In this document: positions 43,707-53,900 of the stretch, piece after piece
Position numbering within the stretch: the stretch's first letter is position 1
Layout of the letters: each line of letters opens with the position of its first letter
Source of the DNA: JABMMZ01 sp964438995
Lineage (GTDB): Bacteria > Bacteroidota > Bacteroidia > NS11-12g > UBA955
DNA length: 64,000 bases
Direction: 5' to 3'
Assembly: GCA_964438995.1 (NCBI GenBank)
Contig: CAYTMQ010000005.1
Coordinates: forward strand, 153,843 to 217,842
Position numbers and translations under genes: made by a program
The notes under the pieces: generated by a model
Seen by the model: only the letters and a program-made list of their open reading frames with translations
The model's database searches: none
Told to the model about the DNA's origin: nothing

Positions 43707-46700
43707 ATGAAAACAAATCTACTGATTATCAGAAATTTATTGTTTTACTTTTTAGTATTTCTCTCTAAAAGTGTAATGGCTCAAAACAATGAATCTGAAC
43801 CTAACAACACTTACAATAGTAGCGACTACATCAAACAAGATAGCAGTATGTCCGCCGCGTTAAACGCTCCAGGCGACGCTAACGATTATTTTAGTTATAA
43901 AGTTTCAAGAAATTCTACTGTTAAAATTGTGGTCAATGCCACTAATATAGGAAGCTCTAATAGTTGGTTGTACATATATATAGCAGACAGTAGAAAAGGC
44001 AATGGTGTATTTTACACTAAATACATCTCCAACAATTCCAATGTACCACCAAATGGCAATTTGAAAGACACAATAGTGTTATATGGCAGAGGAGCAGATT
44101 CAATGTTCTTAAGATTTGAAACAGGAGGAAATTTTTCTTATTCCATTAAGTACTTTATTACCGACACTTATACAAACGACAAAGAATCTAATAATACATT
44201 TGATTTGGCGACTCCCTTTACCTTCAACTCAATTGATAGTGGAATGTTAAAATACAGCAGTGATGCTAGTTCTGATGTAGCTGATGTCTACAAAACCAAA
44301 ATGCCATATGATGGAACAGTCAGAATAATTGTAGAAACAATTAACAAAGGAGGCAGCAATTCTTATGTTTATTTTAGTGCCTTTGACAGTAGAAAATCAA
44401 ATGGGAATTTTTACAGTAAATATGTCTCTAATAATTCAAATATTCCTTACAATCAAAAACTCAGAGACACAATTTATTTGTATAGCCGAGAAGCTGATTC
44501 ATTATTTCTAAAGTTTGAATCCAGTTTGGCTTATCATTACAATTTTTCTGTCTCCATCCTAGATACATCCACTAATGATTTAGAAAAGAACAACAGTTTT
44601 TCAACTGCACTTGACTTGCCTATCAATCAAACACTAAACGGCCATATTGGCTACATAAACGCCGGCACAAGAGATGGCAACGATTATTACAAATTTAAAA
44701 CCCCAATTAACGGCACATTAAAACTTATGACCGAAGCGATGGTTGTTAGTGGGTCTAATAGCTACTTATACATTCAAGTTTTTGACAAACGTAAAAGCAG
44801 CGGTAATATTTTAAATAAATACCAAAGCAATAATTCCAATCTACAAATTAAAGTAAGATATAAAGACACCATTTATATGTATGGATTAAGAAGCGATTCT
44901 TTCTTTATTTCTTTTAGTTCTGGCGATGCTGTTCAATACAGCATCAAATACAGTATGATAGACACTATTTCTGATGACTTAGAACCAAACAATAGTTTTT
45001 CTCAATATGCTCGTATCGATGAATATCAAGTTAAATCTGGCAATATTAGATACTTTAGCAATGGTACTTCAGATGCAGAAGATATCTATGGCACATTACT
45101 CAAAAAAGATGGGACTTTAAAAATATACGCTAGCATTACCAACTTATCAGGTGCAAATTCATATCTATATTTAGAATGTTTTGATGCTCGAAAAGCAAAT
45201 GGCAATTTCTTTTCAAGATATGTTTCCAATAATTCAAACATATCTGCTTTTGCCACCATGTATGATACAATATACTTAAACAATAGAGCTAGTGATTCCA
45301 TGTTCTTTAAGTTCACATCAGGTGGCGCATTCAAATATCAATTCAAATATGAGATAATAGACACTTCAGTTAATGATATAGAACCTAATAACGGATATGC
45401 CTCTGCCACAGTAATCAATTCGAAAACGAAATACCAAGGACATTTAGGCTTTATTAAAAATGGAGTCCCTGATGCTTCAGATTTTTATAGAATTAATACC
45501 AAAAGAGATGGCACACTAAAACTCTATTTGAAAGTCCGAAATGTTCAATCTAGTAATTCCTATTTCTATATTAGTGTATTTGATGGCAGAAAAGGTAGTG
45601 GTAATTTCTATAATTACTACATGTCAAACAACTCATCATTGGTTCAAAAAACAGATTATTATGACACTATTACTTTAAAGGGAAGAGCAGCTGATTCAAC
45701 ATTCATTCAATTTAGCACAGGAGGCGGGTTCCATTATGATATCACTTATGAACTGGTTGATACTGTCATTCAAGACAAAGAACCTAATAGAAATTTTAGC
45801 AACGCAACTTCTAGTCCAATTGGACTAACTAAATACGGCAACTTAGGTTATTCCTCATCTGGACAGACAGACAACGATGACTATTTTGCCTCAACTGCAC
45901 CTAACAAAGGCACTTTAAATGTCATCGTTTCATACACCAATTATGGTGCACCAAATTCTTATTGTTATATATCAATATTTGATAAACGCAAAGGCAGCGG
46001 CAATATTTACAATGCCTATTTGAAGAATAACTTTACATTACAATACCGCAAAACCTTAGTCGACACATTTAAAATCAATTGCTATGGAGGTGATTCATTT
46101 TTTGTCAAATTCAACACCAATACTTCAATTGCTTACAGTGTTAAATTCGAATACATTGATAGAACACCAAAAGCAAATTTAGAATACGAACAATTAGGCA
46201 ATACAATTGGATTCAGATCATACAAGAGCAATGCCACAGGGTTTGATTGGAGTTTTGGAGACAATACAACAAGCAATTTACAATATCCAATTAAAACTTA
46301 TAAACCAGGTGGATACATCGCACGATTTATAGCATCCAATAATTTTTGTGGCTTTAAAGATACAGCCTCTACCATCATTAAAGTTCAGGGTATTGAATAT
46401 TATACCCCAAACAAAGGTGGAGCTGGTGGCGATGTTAGCATACAAGTGTATGGAGGTGGTTTAACAGAAGCTACATCCATTAAGTTAGTACAAAATTCAA
46501 TCGTACTTAATCCAGTAGACAAATTTGTAAACACATTGAGCAACAGAATGACCGCCATATTTGATTTGCACTTTGCAACAGAAGGCGATTATGATGTAAT
46601 AATTCAATTGCCAGGTGACACTGCAACAGTTTACAAAAAAGGATTTAAGATAGAAAAAATTCAATATCCTTATACGTATTCGTCTGTTCAGGGACCATCG

Positions 46701-48812
46701 AGAATGCGCAATAACACAGACAATAAATTCTCATTGGTAGTTGGCAACAAAGGCAATATTGCGGCTTCAGGAGTTGTATTGGCATTGGTTTGGCCTCAAG
46801 GTATCACCATTAATTTTAAAGATAAATTTATTAAACCTCCAAAAACGGGCAATGATACTTTAATAATTGATGGCGACCCAAAAACATATACTTTACCTTA
46901 TGCAGACTATGCTTTTATTTACGATAGTCTAAATACTATAACACCAATCGATTCTTTCGAGGGCAAACCGTACAAAGGTTATATCAGATACCTATTAATT
47001 CCACATGTACCTGCTAATGCCACTGTAGAGTTCCCTTTCACTGCACGATCTACAACTTCACAAAACAGCAGTTTCTACACGTTTACACATAAACCAAATT
47101 TGTGGGGCTCGTGTCCGACTGGCAATTACTCAGATTTCAGCGAGGACTTAACTGCCGAGTTAATTGATGGAGCAGATATGCTGGCTGATAAATCTAAAAA
47201 CCCCTTCTTTAAAGCATTCACTAAAACTGCCAAAATCGGTCAAAAACACGGCGCATCTGCTGCTACATATTTAGGTAAACATTTTTGGGCTTGGTACGAT
47301 GGTTATGAAGTAGACGAGAACGAAGCCATGGGTGAATGGTTGAGAGAAACAGAAGCCAATAATGCCTATGCCTTACAAACTGCAACCGACGAACTAGGAA
47401 ATTTCATGTTAGATAAAGGTATTGGCAAACTCAATGAAACCTATCAAAAGCAAGTAGACTTTATCAATAAAACATTGGCTAATAACAAATCGATGTCACC
47501 AAAAATGACAGAAGCATACATCAATGTATTAAACAAACTTACAGGTGATAACAAACGTTTGAATAAATTAAAAGAAATATTTGATGCCTCTAAAAATTTG
47601 AAAACGCTTGATGAAAAAATAGCCAAAATAAAAGAACTAACAGCGGATTGCCCTGAATTAGCTAAGCAACTTGAAGACTTACTTAAAAATGCTGATAAGG
47701 AATTGGACCATCAAGATGTTAGCGGTTCACCAATTCTAACTGCCAACTCGTTCGACCCGAATGAAATCAACGGACCAATAGGGATAGGCATTGATAGGCA
47801 TATTGGAAAATCTAAATTGATGAGATATGTTATCTCTTTCGAAAACGTAGATACAGCATCTGCAGCCGCCCAAATAGTGTATATCAAAGACACCTTAGAT
47901 AAAAACAAATACAATTTAAACACTTTTGAATTTGGCGATTTCACTATCGGAACTAATACCTATAGAGTACCAAAAGGAAGGAAAGAATTTGTAATGGAAA
48001 TTACTTTAAGTTCTTTGATGAAAGTAAGAGTGAATGGTCGACTAGATGTTACTAGTGGCATTATCACTTGGCAGTTTACATCTATAGACCCTTTGACTGG
48101 CGATTTGCCGATATTTGAAGGATTCTTACCTCCAAATAAATCCAAACCAGAAGGAGAAGGATCAGTGTCCTTTACCGTTGGAACTATCGTGAATATCCCA
48201 CACGCCACTGTCATAAGCAATAAAGCAGACATCGTTTTTGACGACAATGCAGCTATTATAACCAATACTTGGACAAATATCATCGACACCATCCCTCCTA
48301 GCAGTTTGTGCGTTGCTAAAAGAAAAAACAACAGCTCTAATATTATTCTAACTTACAATGGAAACGACAATGGCTCAGGCATCAATTATTATGATTTGTA
48401 TATTCAGATTGATGGTGGTCCATGGATAGCATTTGGAGGAGGTTCAAGTGATACACAAGAATTAATTGCCGATTTCAGCCATGTTTACTCATTTTGTGCT
48501 ATTGCCAAAGACAATGTGGGCAATGTCGAAAGAAAGAACTTAACTCCTGAAACAACTTTAGATGTCAATTCACAAAGCTTTCATAAAAAATATCTAATCT
48601 TATACCCTAATCCAAGTGATGGTATTGTGAAATTAAAAGGTGAAATACCATCCAATGCTCAGTACAACATTTTAGATATCAATGGTAAACTATTGCGCAG
48701 CGGTTATTTAACAAGTGATCAGATTTCTATCGAAGATTTAAATTCAGGTATGTACTTAATTCAAATTTCAGATGAAATAGAAACTGTTACTTTTAAAGTA
48801 GCTAAACTTTAA
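43707..48812 (+). CDS. 1701-residue secreted protein with six tandem repeats and T9SS type A tail
   Basis: A giant exported protein with signal peptide ending SVMAQ near residue 25. Residues about 27-820 are six tandem repeats of about 130 residues. Each opens NDxEPNNSF, has a DxxDxYK strand, a GTLKI segment, SNSYLYIxxFDxRKxxGNFY, YxSNNSN, DTIYLxxRAADSxFxKF and ends YxIxDT. The layout resembles bacterial pre-peptidase C-terminal (PPC) domains. A PKD-like domain (FDWSFGDNTTS) and a TIG/IPT-like segment (GIEYYTPNKGGAGGDVSIQVYGGG) follow. A helical stretch (about 1180-1340), a conserved 'SFDPNEINGP…YVISFENVDTASAAAQ' domain and a type A sorting domain (LYPNPSDG…SGMYLIQISD) complete it. Probably a surface adhesin; the ligand is unknown. 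Confidence 0.87.
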   Translation: MKTNLLIIRNLLFYFLVFLSKSVMAQNNESEPNNTYNSSDYIKQDSSMSAALNAPGDANDYFSYKVSRNSTVKIVVNATNIGSSNSWLYIYIADSRKGNGVFYTKYISNNSNVPPNGNLKDTIVLYGRGADSMFLRFETGGNFSYSIKYFITDTYTNDKESNNTFDLATPFTFNSIDSGMLKYSSDASSDVADVYKTKMPYDGTVRIIVETINKGGSNSYVYFSAFDSRKSNGNFYSKYVSNNSNIPYNQKLRDTIYLYSREADSLFLKFESSLAYHYNFSVSILDTSTNDLEKNNSFSTALDLPINQTLNGHIGYINAGTRDGNDYYKFKTPINGTLKLMTEAMVVSGSNSYLYIQVFDKRKSSGNILNKYQSNNSNLQIKVRYKDTIYMYGLRSDSFFISFSSGDAVQYSIKYSMIDTISDDLEPNNSFSQYARIDEYQVKSGNIRYFSNGTSDAEDIYGTLLKKDGTLKIYASITNLSGANSYLYLECFDARKANGNFFSRYVSNNSNISAFATMYDTIYLNNRASDSMFFKFTSGGAFKYQFKYEIIDTSVNDIEPNNGYASATVINSKTKYQGHLGFIKNGVPDASDFYRINTKRDGTLKLYLKVRNVQSSNSYFYISVFDGRKGSGNFYNYYMSNNSSLVQKTDYYDTITLKGRAADSTFIQFSTGGGFHYDITYELVDTVIQDKEPNRNFSNATSSPIGLTKYGNLGYSSSGQTDNDDYFASTAPNKGTLNVIVSYTNYGAPNSYCYISIFDKRKGSGNIYNAYLKNNFTLQYRKTLVDTFKINCYGGDSFFVKFNTNTSIAYSVKFEYIDRTPKANLEYEQLGNTIGFRSYKSNATGFDWSFGDNTTSNLQYPIKTYKPGGYIARFIASNNFCGFKDTASTIIKVQGIEYYTPNKGGAGGDVSIQVYGGGLTEATSIKLVQNSIVLNPVDKFVNTLSNRMTAIFDLHFATEGDYDVIIQLPGDTATVYKKGFKIEKIQYPYTYSSVQGPSRMRNNTDNKFSLVVGNKGNIAASGVVLALVWPQGITINFKDKFIKPPKTGNDTLIIDGDPKTYTLPYADYAFIYDSLNTITPIDSFEGKPYKGYIRYLLIPHVPANATVEFPFTARSTTSQNSSFYTFTHKPNLWGSCPTGNYSDFSEDLTAELIDGADMLADKSKNPFFKAFTKTAKIGQKHGASAATYLGKHFWAWYDGYEVDENEAMGEWLRETEANNAYALQTATDELGNFMLDKGIGKLNETYQKQVDFINKTLANNKSMSPKMTEAYINVLNKLTGDNKRLNKLKEIFDASKNLKTLDEKIAKIKELTADCPELAKQLEDLLKNADKELDHQDVSGSPILTANSFDPNEINGPIGIGIDRHIGKSKLMRYVISFENVDTASAAAQIVYIKDTLDKNKYNLNTFEFGDFTIGTNTYRVPKGRKEFVMEITLSSLMKVRVNGRLDVTSGIITWQFTSIDPLTGDLPIFEGFLPPNKSKPEGEGSVSFTVGTIVNIPHATVISNKADIVFDDNAAIITNTWTNIIDTIPPSSLCVAKRKNNSSNIILTYNGNDNGSGINYYDLYIQIDGGPWIAFGGGSSDTQELIADFSHVYSFCAIAKDNVGNVERKNLTPETTLDVNSQSFHKKYLILYPNPSDGIVKLKGEIPSNAQYNILDINGKLLRSGYLTSDQISIEDLNSGMYLIQISDEIETVTFKVAKL

Positions 48813-48875
48813 AGTGTTTTTGTTGTGACTTAAATTTTACATATTTGTAAGGCTTATAGTGCACAACATTTAAAT

Positions 48876-50717
48876 ATGTTTAACAAAAGATCGTCTATAT
48901 TTTTCTTATTGTGTGTAGTGTCTCTGTTTGTTCAAAACAGAGCACTTGCACAAAGTGAAATACTCAACATTCTTAAAAAGTGTTCTGAGCATATGGCATA
49001 TAGTGACGACAGTTTGAAAAGTCTAATAGAATCAGGTAAAAATATAGCGATAAAAGGCAGCGAACAGTATTTTGAAATTGAGCGTTACCGCGCTGTTTAC
49101 CTAACTAAAATCGGGGAATACAATGATGCATTAAGTATAGAAAATCAATTATTAAATGATGTAAAGAATCCTTTATTGAGGCGTAAAATTGAACTTGAAA
49201 AATGTAGAACACTCATTAGAAGCAACCATTTAAAAGATGCTATCAACCAATGTCTCAATATAGCTAATGTTGCCATTCAACAAAAAGACACAGCGAGTTG
49301 CGTCACTGCATACACTTTACTCGGCTGGGCCAATATGGAGATTGAACATTATCAAGATGCCATTTTATATCTAGAGAAAGGAAAATCATTGAGCAAGAAC
49401 AAGCAATACTTGGCCTTAAATCCTGCGCTATTATCCAATTTAGCATCTTGTTACAACAATATCCAAAAACCTAAAGAAGCATTTGAAAACATTGAATTAG
49501 CCATACAATTTGCTCAGCGTTCTAACAACTTAACAATACTTGCAAACGCTTTAAATATTAGAGCTGACATGTATTTGATTTCAGGAGAAAAAAACCTTGC
49601 TCAAGCAGATATGGAAAAGGCTTTGCAAATAAGAGAAGAAATAGGAAATGCCTATTACATCATGTCAGATTTAGGTCAATTGAGCTATTTTTATGCTAGT
49701 ACCAATCAAACCAATAAAGGAAAAGATGCTGCAATTAGAGGATTAGAAATGGCCAATCAACTCAAATCTCTTTCAAAGCAAATTTATTTGTATGGTGCAT
49801 TGGCCGAAAACTATAAAGTCTCAGGTGATATAAAAAATTACGCCAATTCATTGTCAAAACTACTTGATTTGAAAGATACCCTCGGTAGATACAACAATGA
49901 AGAAGCAATAGCAAATTTAAAAAACCAATACGAGTTGCAATCCAAAGACCATATGATAGAATTGCAAAAAATAGAATTAGAACAACACAAAAATTTTATC
50001 ATTGGTATTGTTGTCGTTTTTACTCTTATTCTTTTACTGCTTGTGTCGTTGTACTTCAACTATAAAAACTTACAAGCAAGAAAACTCAAACTAACACTCG
50101 AAAAACAAGAACAAGCGATTCAAGATGCCGAAGAAAATGAACGCAAAAGAATAGCTGCTGATTTACACGACAACATCGGCGCTCACGCAGGAGCAATAAA
50201 ATCGAGCATCAAATACTTACGTGATGGTGTCTATAACCAAACAGATATTCTAAGTCAATTAGAACAAAATGCCTCAGAAATGGTCAATCATTTGAATGAC
50301 ACAATTTGGGTTCTAAAATCAGAAAAACTATTATTGACTAACTTGTCAGATAGATACAAATTATGGATGCAAAGATTGCTGGTGAATTTTCCTGATATAC
50401 ATTATGAAATTAAAGAAGACATAACATCAGAAATTGAATTCTCTCCAAACAACATTCTCGACCTATTTTCTAGTTTGAAAGAGGTCGTTACCAACAGCAT
50501 TAAACACAGTGGATGCAGCAATATCCACACGAGCATTACAAGTAAAAACCAGCATTGGGAAATTGTTGTTTCTGATGATGGTAAAGGTATCCTATTAGAA
50601 CAATTAACATTGGGCAACGGACTAAATAATTTGAAGATGAGGGCTCAAAGCAGTGGTTGGAACATAACGTGGGAAAATCAGAATGGCACGGTCGTCAAAA
50701 TAGAAAACACTATATGA
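48876..50717 (+). CDS. TPR-containing sensor histidine kinase (NarL-type)
   Basis: A 613-residue membrane sensor kinase. A signal sequence (MFNKRSSIFFLLCVVSLFVQNRALAQ) places the TPR region (about residues 60-345) outside the cytoplasm. One membrane helix follows (FIIGIVVVFTLILLLLVSLYF, about 374-394), then a coiled coil. The HisKA_3 dimerisation motif is ERKRIAADLHDNIGAHAG with the phospho-accepting His near 431. The ATPase domain has the N-box LKEVVTNSIKHSG and the G-box DDGKGI…GNGLNNLK. The gene overlaps its response regulator by 4 nt (ATGA). This TPR-HK layout is common in Bacteroidota and usually senses an unknown protein signal through the TPRs. Confidence 0.93.
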   Translation: MFNKRSSIFFLLCVVSLFVQNRALAQSEILNILKKCSEHMAYSDDSLKSLIESGKNIAIKGSEQYFEIERYRAVYLTKIGEYNDALSIENQLLNDVKNPLLRRKIELEKCRTLIRSNHLKDAINQCLNIANVAIQQKDTASCVTAYTLLGWANMEIEHYQDAILYLEKGKSLSKNKQYLALNPALLSNLASCYNNIQKPKEAFENIELAIQFAQRSNNLTILANALNIRADMYLISGEKNLAQADMEKALQIREEIGNAYYIMSDLGQLSYFYASTNQTNKGKDAAIRGLEMANQLKSLSKQIYLYGALAENYKVSGDIKNYANSLSKLLDLKDTLGRYNNEEAIANLKNQYELQSKDHMIELQKIELEQHKNFIIGIVVVFTLILLLLVSLYFNYKNLQARKLKLTLEKQEQAIQDAEENERKRIAADLHDNIGAHAGAIKSSIKYLRDGVYNQTDILSQLEQNASEMVNHLNDTIWVLKSEKLLLTNLSDRYKLWMQRLLVNFPDIHYEIKEDITSEIEFSPNNILDLFSSLKEVVTNSIKHSGCSNIHTSITSKNQHWEIVVSDDGKGILLEQLTLGNGLNNLKMRAQSSGWNITWENQNGTVVKIENTI

Positions 50718-51382
50718 ATAACAACATACTCATTGGCATTGTAGAAGACAATCCAGTTAATAGAAATTCTTTTATGCAGAAGATTCAGCAATTTCCTGAA
50801 TTGGAGCTAAGTTTGGTGGCTACAAATGGCGAAGAATACTTAGAGAAATTGCAAGGATTGCCTATTGAAAAACAACCAGAACTGGTGTTTATGGACATAC
50901 AAATGCCCAAACTAAGTGGTATAGAAACAATCAAATTGGCTTCGGCTCATTCGTCTAAAATTAAATATGTGGTGTTAACGGTGTTCGATGATGAAAGCAA
51001 TATTTTTGAAGCTATTCAAGCTGGAGCTGTAGGCTATCTTTTAAAACACGAAAACTATTTTAGCATTAGAGATATCATCAAAGAAGTTTTAGAATTTGGA
51101 GGTTCACCTATGAGTCCAGCGATAGCCAGAAAAACCTTAGAATTCTTATCGAAAGTTAAAACCGAAGAGGTGAGCGATGACATCTTAGGACGATTATTAA
51201 CCGAAAGAGAACGTGAAGTTTTAATGCATCTTGTAAATGGCTACGATTCTAAACGCATAGGAGAATTAATGAAAATCAATACACTCACTGTAAGAAAACA
51301 CATTGCCAATATCTATTCTAAACTTCATGTGAATTCTAAAGCTCAGGTCATCAGTTTGGCACATAAAAATAAGTGGATATAA
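50714..51382 (+). CDS. NarL/FixJ-family response regulator
   Basis: A 222-residue DNA-binding response regulator. The receiver domain has the acidic pair IVEDN and the phospho-acceptor Asp61 in VFMDIQMP. The C-terminal LuxR-type HTH reads LTEREREVLMHLVNGYDSKRIGELM…TVRKHIANIYSKL. The ATG at 50714 overlaps the kinase stop codon; a longer frame from 50657 lies inside the kinase gene and is unlikely. It is the kinase's cognate partner. Targets are unknown. Confidence 0.95.
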   Translation: MNNNILIGIVEDNPVNRNSFMQKIQQFPELELSLVATNGEEYLEKLQGLPIEKQPELVFMDIQMPKLSGIETIKLASAHSSKIKYVVLTVFDDESNIFEAIQAGAVGYLLKHENYFSIRDIIKEVLEFGGSPMSPAIARKTLEFLSKVKTEEVSDDILGRLLTEREREVLMHLVNGYDSKRIGELMKINTLTVRKHIANIYSKLHVNSKAQVISLAHKNKWI

Positions 51383-51589
51383 TTCCAACTACTTTTTAGC
51401 AACTCCTAAATTTTACGACTATTTTTTTTAGTAATTAGAATTCAGTATGACTTACCATTATTCTTATCGCTTAATGTTGCGACATTCTCAATCAATTGAT
51501 TATCTATTATTTAAGTCTAATTAATTGGGTCCTATATCCTGCTACAATTTTTAGCAGCGTGGTGTTTGTATTTTTAGCAACTTTGTATC

Positions 51590-52654
51590 ATGCAAGCGCC
51601 ATTATATGTAAAAGGACGAGGAGCACAGGTATTTACAACCAATACTTTTTCAAAACAAAGTTTCATCAAAGCCCATTGGGAAGGCATTGACGAAGAGGAA
51701 GAGCATTTGTCTGATAAAACGCAATACATTGAAGTGTATCCTAAAACCATCATCAATGAAGTTGATAGTCCAGATTTGCCTTTGGAGTACAGCATGAATC
51801 CATACCAAGGTTGCGAGCATGGTTGTTTGTATTGTTATGCAAGAGATACACATAATTATTGGGGCTATGATTCAGGGGCTGGTTTTGAACAAAATATTTT
51901 GGTGAAGGTAAATGCCCCTAAATTGTTAGAAGCAACATTTCAAAAACCCAATTGGCAAGTTAAAACCATCATGTTATCAGGCAATACAGACTGTTATCAG
52001 CCAGCGGAGCGCAAATATGGTATAACCAGAAAATTGTTAGAGCTGTGTTTAAAGTACAAACATCCAGTTGGCATCATCACAAAAAACTCTTTGATTGAAC
52101 GTGATCTTGACTTGCTCAAACAACTTAATGAACACAAACTCGTACATGTGATTCTAAGCATTACCACTTTAAACGAAGACTTGCGTTCGTTGTTAGAACC
52201 AAGAACAGTAACAGCTCAAAGAAAACTTAAGACAGTAAAGTTATTAAGCGAGCATGGCATACCTGTTAATGTGATGATGGCACCTATAATACCGGGACTA
52301 AATTCACATGAGATATTTGATGTTGCAGAAGCAGCATCAAAAGCTGGAGCAAGAGACATTCATCATTCTATTGTTAGATTAAATGGCAGTATCGGTACCG
52401 TGTTCATCGATTGGATAAGGAAAGTATTTCCTGATAGAGCCAATAAGGTGATACATGGTATTGAAGACTGTCATGGAGGGAAAATTTCGGACAGCAGATT
52501 TGGCACTAGAATGCGTGGAGAAGGCAAGACTTCAGAGATGATACATCAGATGGTGAAGAATGCAAGGTCGAGATTTTTTGTTCAACAAGAGCGTGTTGAA
52601 TTGGATACATTGGCATTTGTGAGAACTAAAAAGGGACAGTTGAGTTTGTTTTAG
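51590..52654 (+). CDS. PA0069-family radical SAM protein
   Basis: A 354-residue radical SAM enzyme. The cluster motif is GCEHGCLYCYAR (Cys75, Cys79, Cys82). The N-terminus MQAPLYVKGRGAQ and SPDLPLEYSMNPYQG are typical of the PA0069 / spore-photoproduct-lyase-like family. NTDCYQPAERKYGITRKLLE and IIPGLNSHE further support the assignment. The reaction is unknown. The 207 nt upstream show no gene; no operon partner is evident. Confidence 0.9.
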   Translation: MQAPLYVKGRGAQVFTTNTFSKQSFIKAHWEGIDEEEEHLSDKTQYIEVYPKTIINEVDSPDLPLEYSMNPYQGCEHGCLYCYARDTHNYWGYDSGAGFEQNILVKVNAPKLLEATFQKPNWQVKTIMLSGNTDCYQPAERKYGITRKLLELCLKYKHPVGIITKNSLIERDLDLLKQLNEHKLVHVILSITTLNEDLRSLLEPRTVTAQRKLKTVKLLSEHGIPVNVMMAPIIPGLNSHEIFDVAEAASKAGARDIHHSIVRLNGSIGTVFIDWIRKVFPDRANKVIHGIEDCHGGKISDSRFGTRMRGEGKTSEMIHQMVKNARSRFFVQQERVELDTLAFVRTKKGQLSLF

Positions 52655-52696
52655 AAATTAATTTCTTTTTGATTACATTTGTTTAAACCAAAACGA

Positions 52697-53809
52697 ATGG
52701 CTTTTACATATTCAAAATTTTTTCTTTATTGTTTGTTGCTATTTGCATTCAATAAACTATCAGCCCAAAGCCCTACCATTCAAGCTTTCGATGCTGATAG
52801 CAATATCGCTATTTTTGCTGATAACACATCTACAATTCGTATTTTTGACACTCAAAAAAACACAGAATTACAATCTACAAAACTTAGTGATAAGTCATCA
52901 CTTTTGGATTCTATATTGATAAGTATTTTACAAATCAACAATATAAAATCCGACTCTTTAAATTCAAGAATAAAAACAAGTATAAAGCATCTTCGTATAC
53001 TAAATATAACCATCTTAAGTGATAAGATATTGGTTGGTGCAACTTTTACCACCGAATATTTAAAAAATTACCCAAAGAACAACATCTTAATAGAGTTTGA
53101 TAAAAGTCTAGGCCGATTTAAACATTATATTCTTTTCTCAAAGAACAAATCGCTTTTTTACACCTTTCTTCCATATTATCCTTTAAATTTCATTCATCAA
53201 GACAAGTTTCTTATACCGATTCATACGAACAACAAAATTGAGATTAGAGCATTTCAACTTATGGCAGGCAAAAGCCATAAAGCCATTTTGCAAGACAGTG
53301 TTTATGCCACAATTAAAACGACAATTACTCCAAATTTAGATGCTCAATTTCATACTATAGTAGAGCCATTAATTCTATCGGTTGACAATGGTCTATACAA
53401 ATATTACTATGAATACCCATTTCCAATTTTTTATAAAACGACAGGACAAATGGGAATCTTCTCTGATGAATTTGCTTATAAAAAGTACATTGACAGTTGT
53501 CAAAATAATAAAGACCATAAAATGTTTGGATTAAATGCTACTAATTTAAATTTCAATTTAGCCATTTCTAAATTCAATCAAGTTGTTTTATGTACATCAT
53601 TACAAAAAAATGCACTCATAAGTATCCATTCAATCAAAGAAGACAAACCTATAATTGAGATTCAAAAAATACATTTTAATGATCCAGTCATAGAATATTC
53701 AAGATTTGACATTTCACCTATCAACAAATTTTTTAAAATTTCAGGAAATAATTTAATTTACTTGGAACAAAATGGAGTATCTTTTTCCATACAGGTTATT
53801 GACATATAA
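52697..53809 (+). CDS. Exported protein, unknown function
   Basis: A 370-residue protein that I do not recognise. MAFTYSKFFLYCLLLFAFNKLSAQ is a good signal peptide, which favours the ATG at 52697 over an upstream TTG at 52679. The body is rich in Ile, Asn and Lys with beta-type repeats (for example AFDADSNIAIFADNTSTIRIFD, reminiscent of a propeller blade). No T9SS tail. It follows the radical SAM gene by 42 nt. Confidence 0.72.
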   Translation: MAFTYSKFFLYCLLLFAFNKLSAQSPTIQAFDADSNIAIFADNTSTIRIFDTQKNTELQSTKLSDKSSLLDSILISILQINNIKSDSLNSRIKTSIKHLRILNITILSDKILVGATFTTEYLKNYPKNNILIEFDKSLGRFKHYILFSKNKSLFYTFLPYYPLNFIHQDKFLIPIHTNNKIEIRAFQLMAGKSHKAILQDSVYATIKTTITPNLDAQFHTIVEPLILSVDNGLYKYYYEYPFPIFYKTTGQMGIFSDEFAYKKYIDSCQNNKDHKMFGLNATNLNFNLAISKFNQVVLCTSLQKNALISIHSIKEDKPIIEIQKIHFNDPVIEYSRFDISPINKFFKISGNNLIYLEQNGVSFSIQVIDI

Positions 53810-53859
53810 ATACTCTTAAACATAGTTATTTTATTTTTATAATAAACCGTAAACAACAT

Positions 53860-53889
53860 TTTGCAGTCTCCGCAAATTGTATAAATTTG
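53860..53889 (+). promoter_or_regulatory. Promoter of the M48 peptidase gene
   Basis: TTTG (53860-53863), 18 nt, then TAAATTTG (53882-53889). The -7 box ends 11 nt before the ATG, giving a predicted leader of about 6 nt. Confidence 0.6.
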
Positions 53890-53900
53890 CATCTCTCTCT

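Noticed and set aside
50657..50713. Longer response-regulator start inside the kinase gene
   Set aside because: The added residues (MEHNVGKSEWHGRQNRKHY) do not belong to a receiver domain, and the ATG at 50714 gives the common ATGA overlap.
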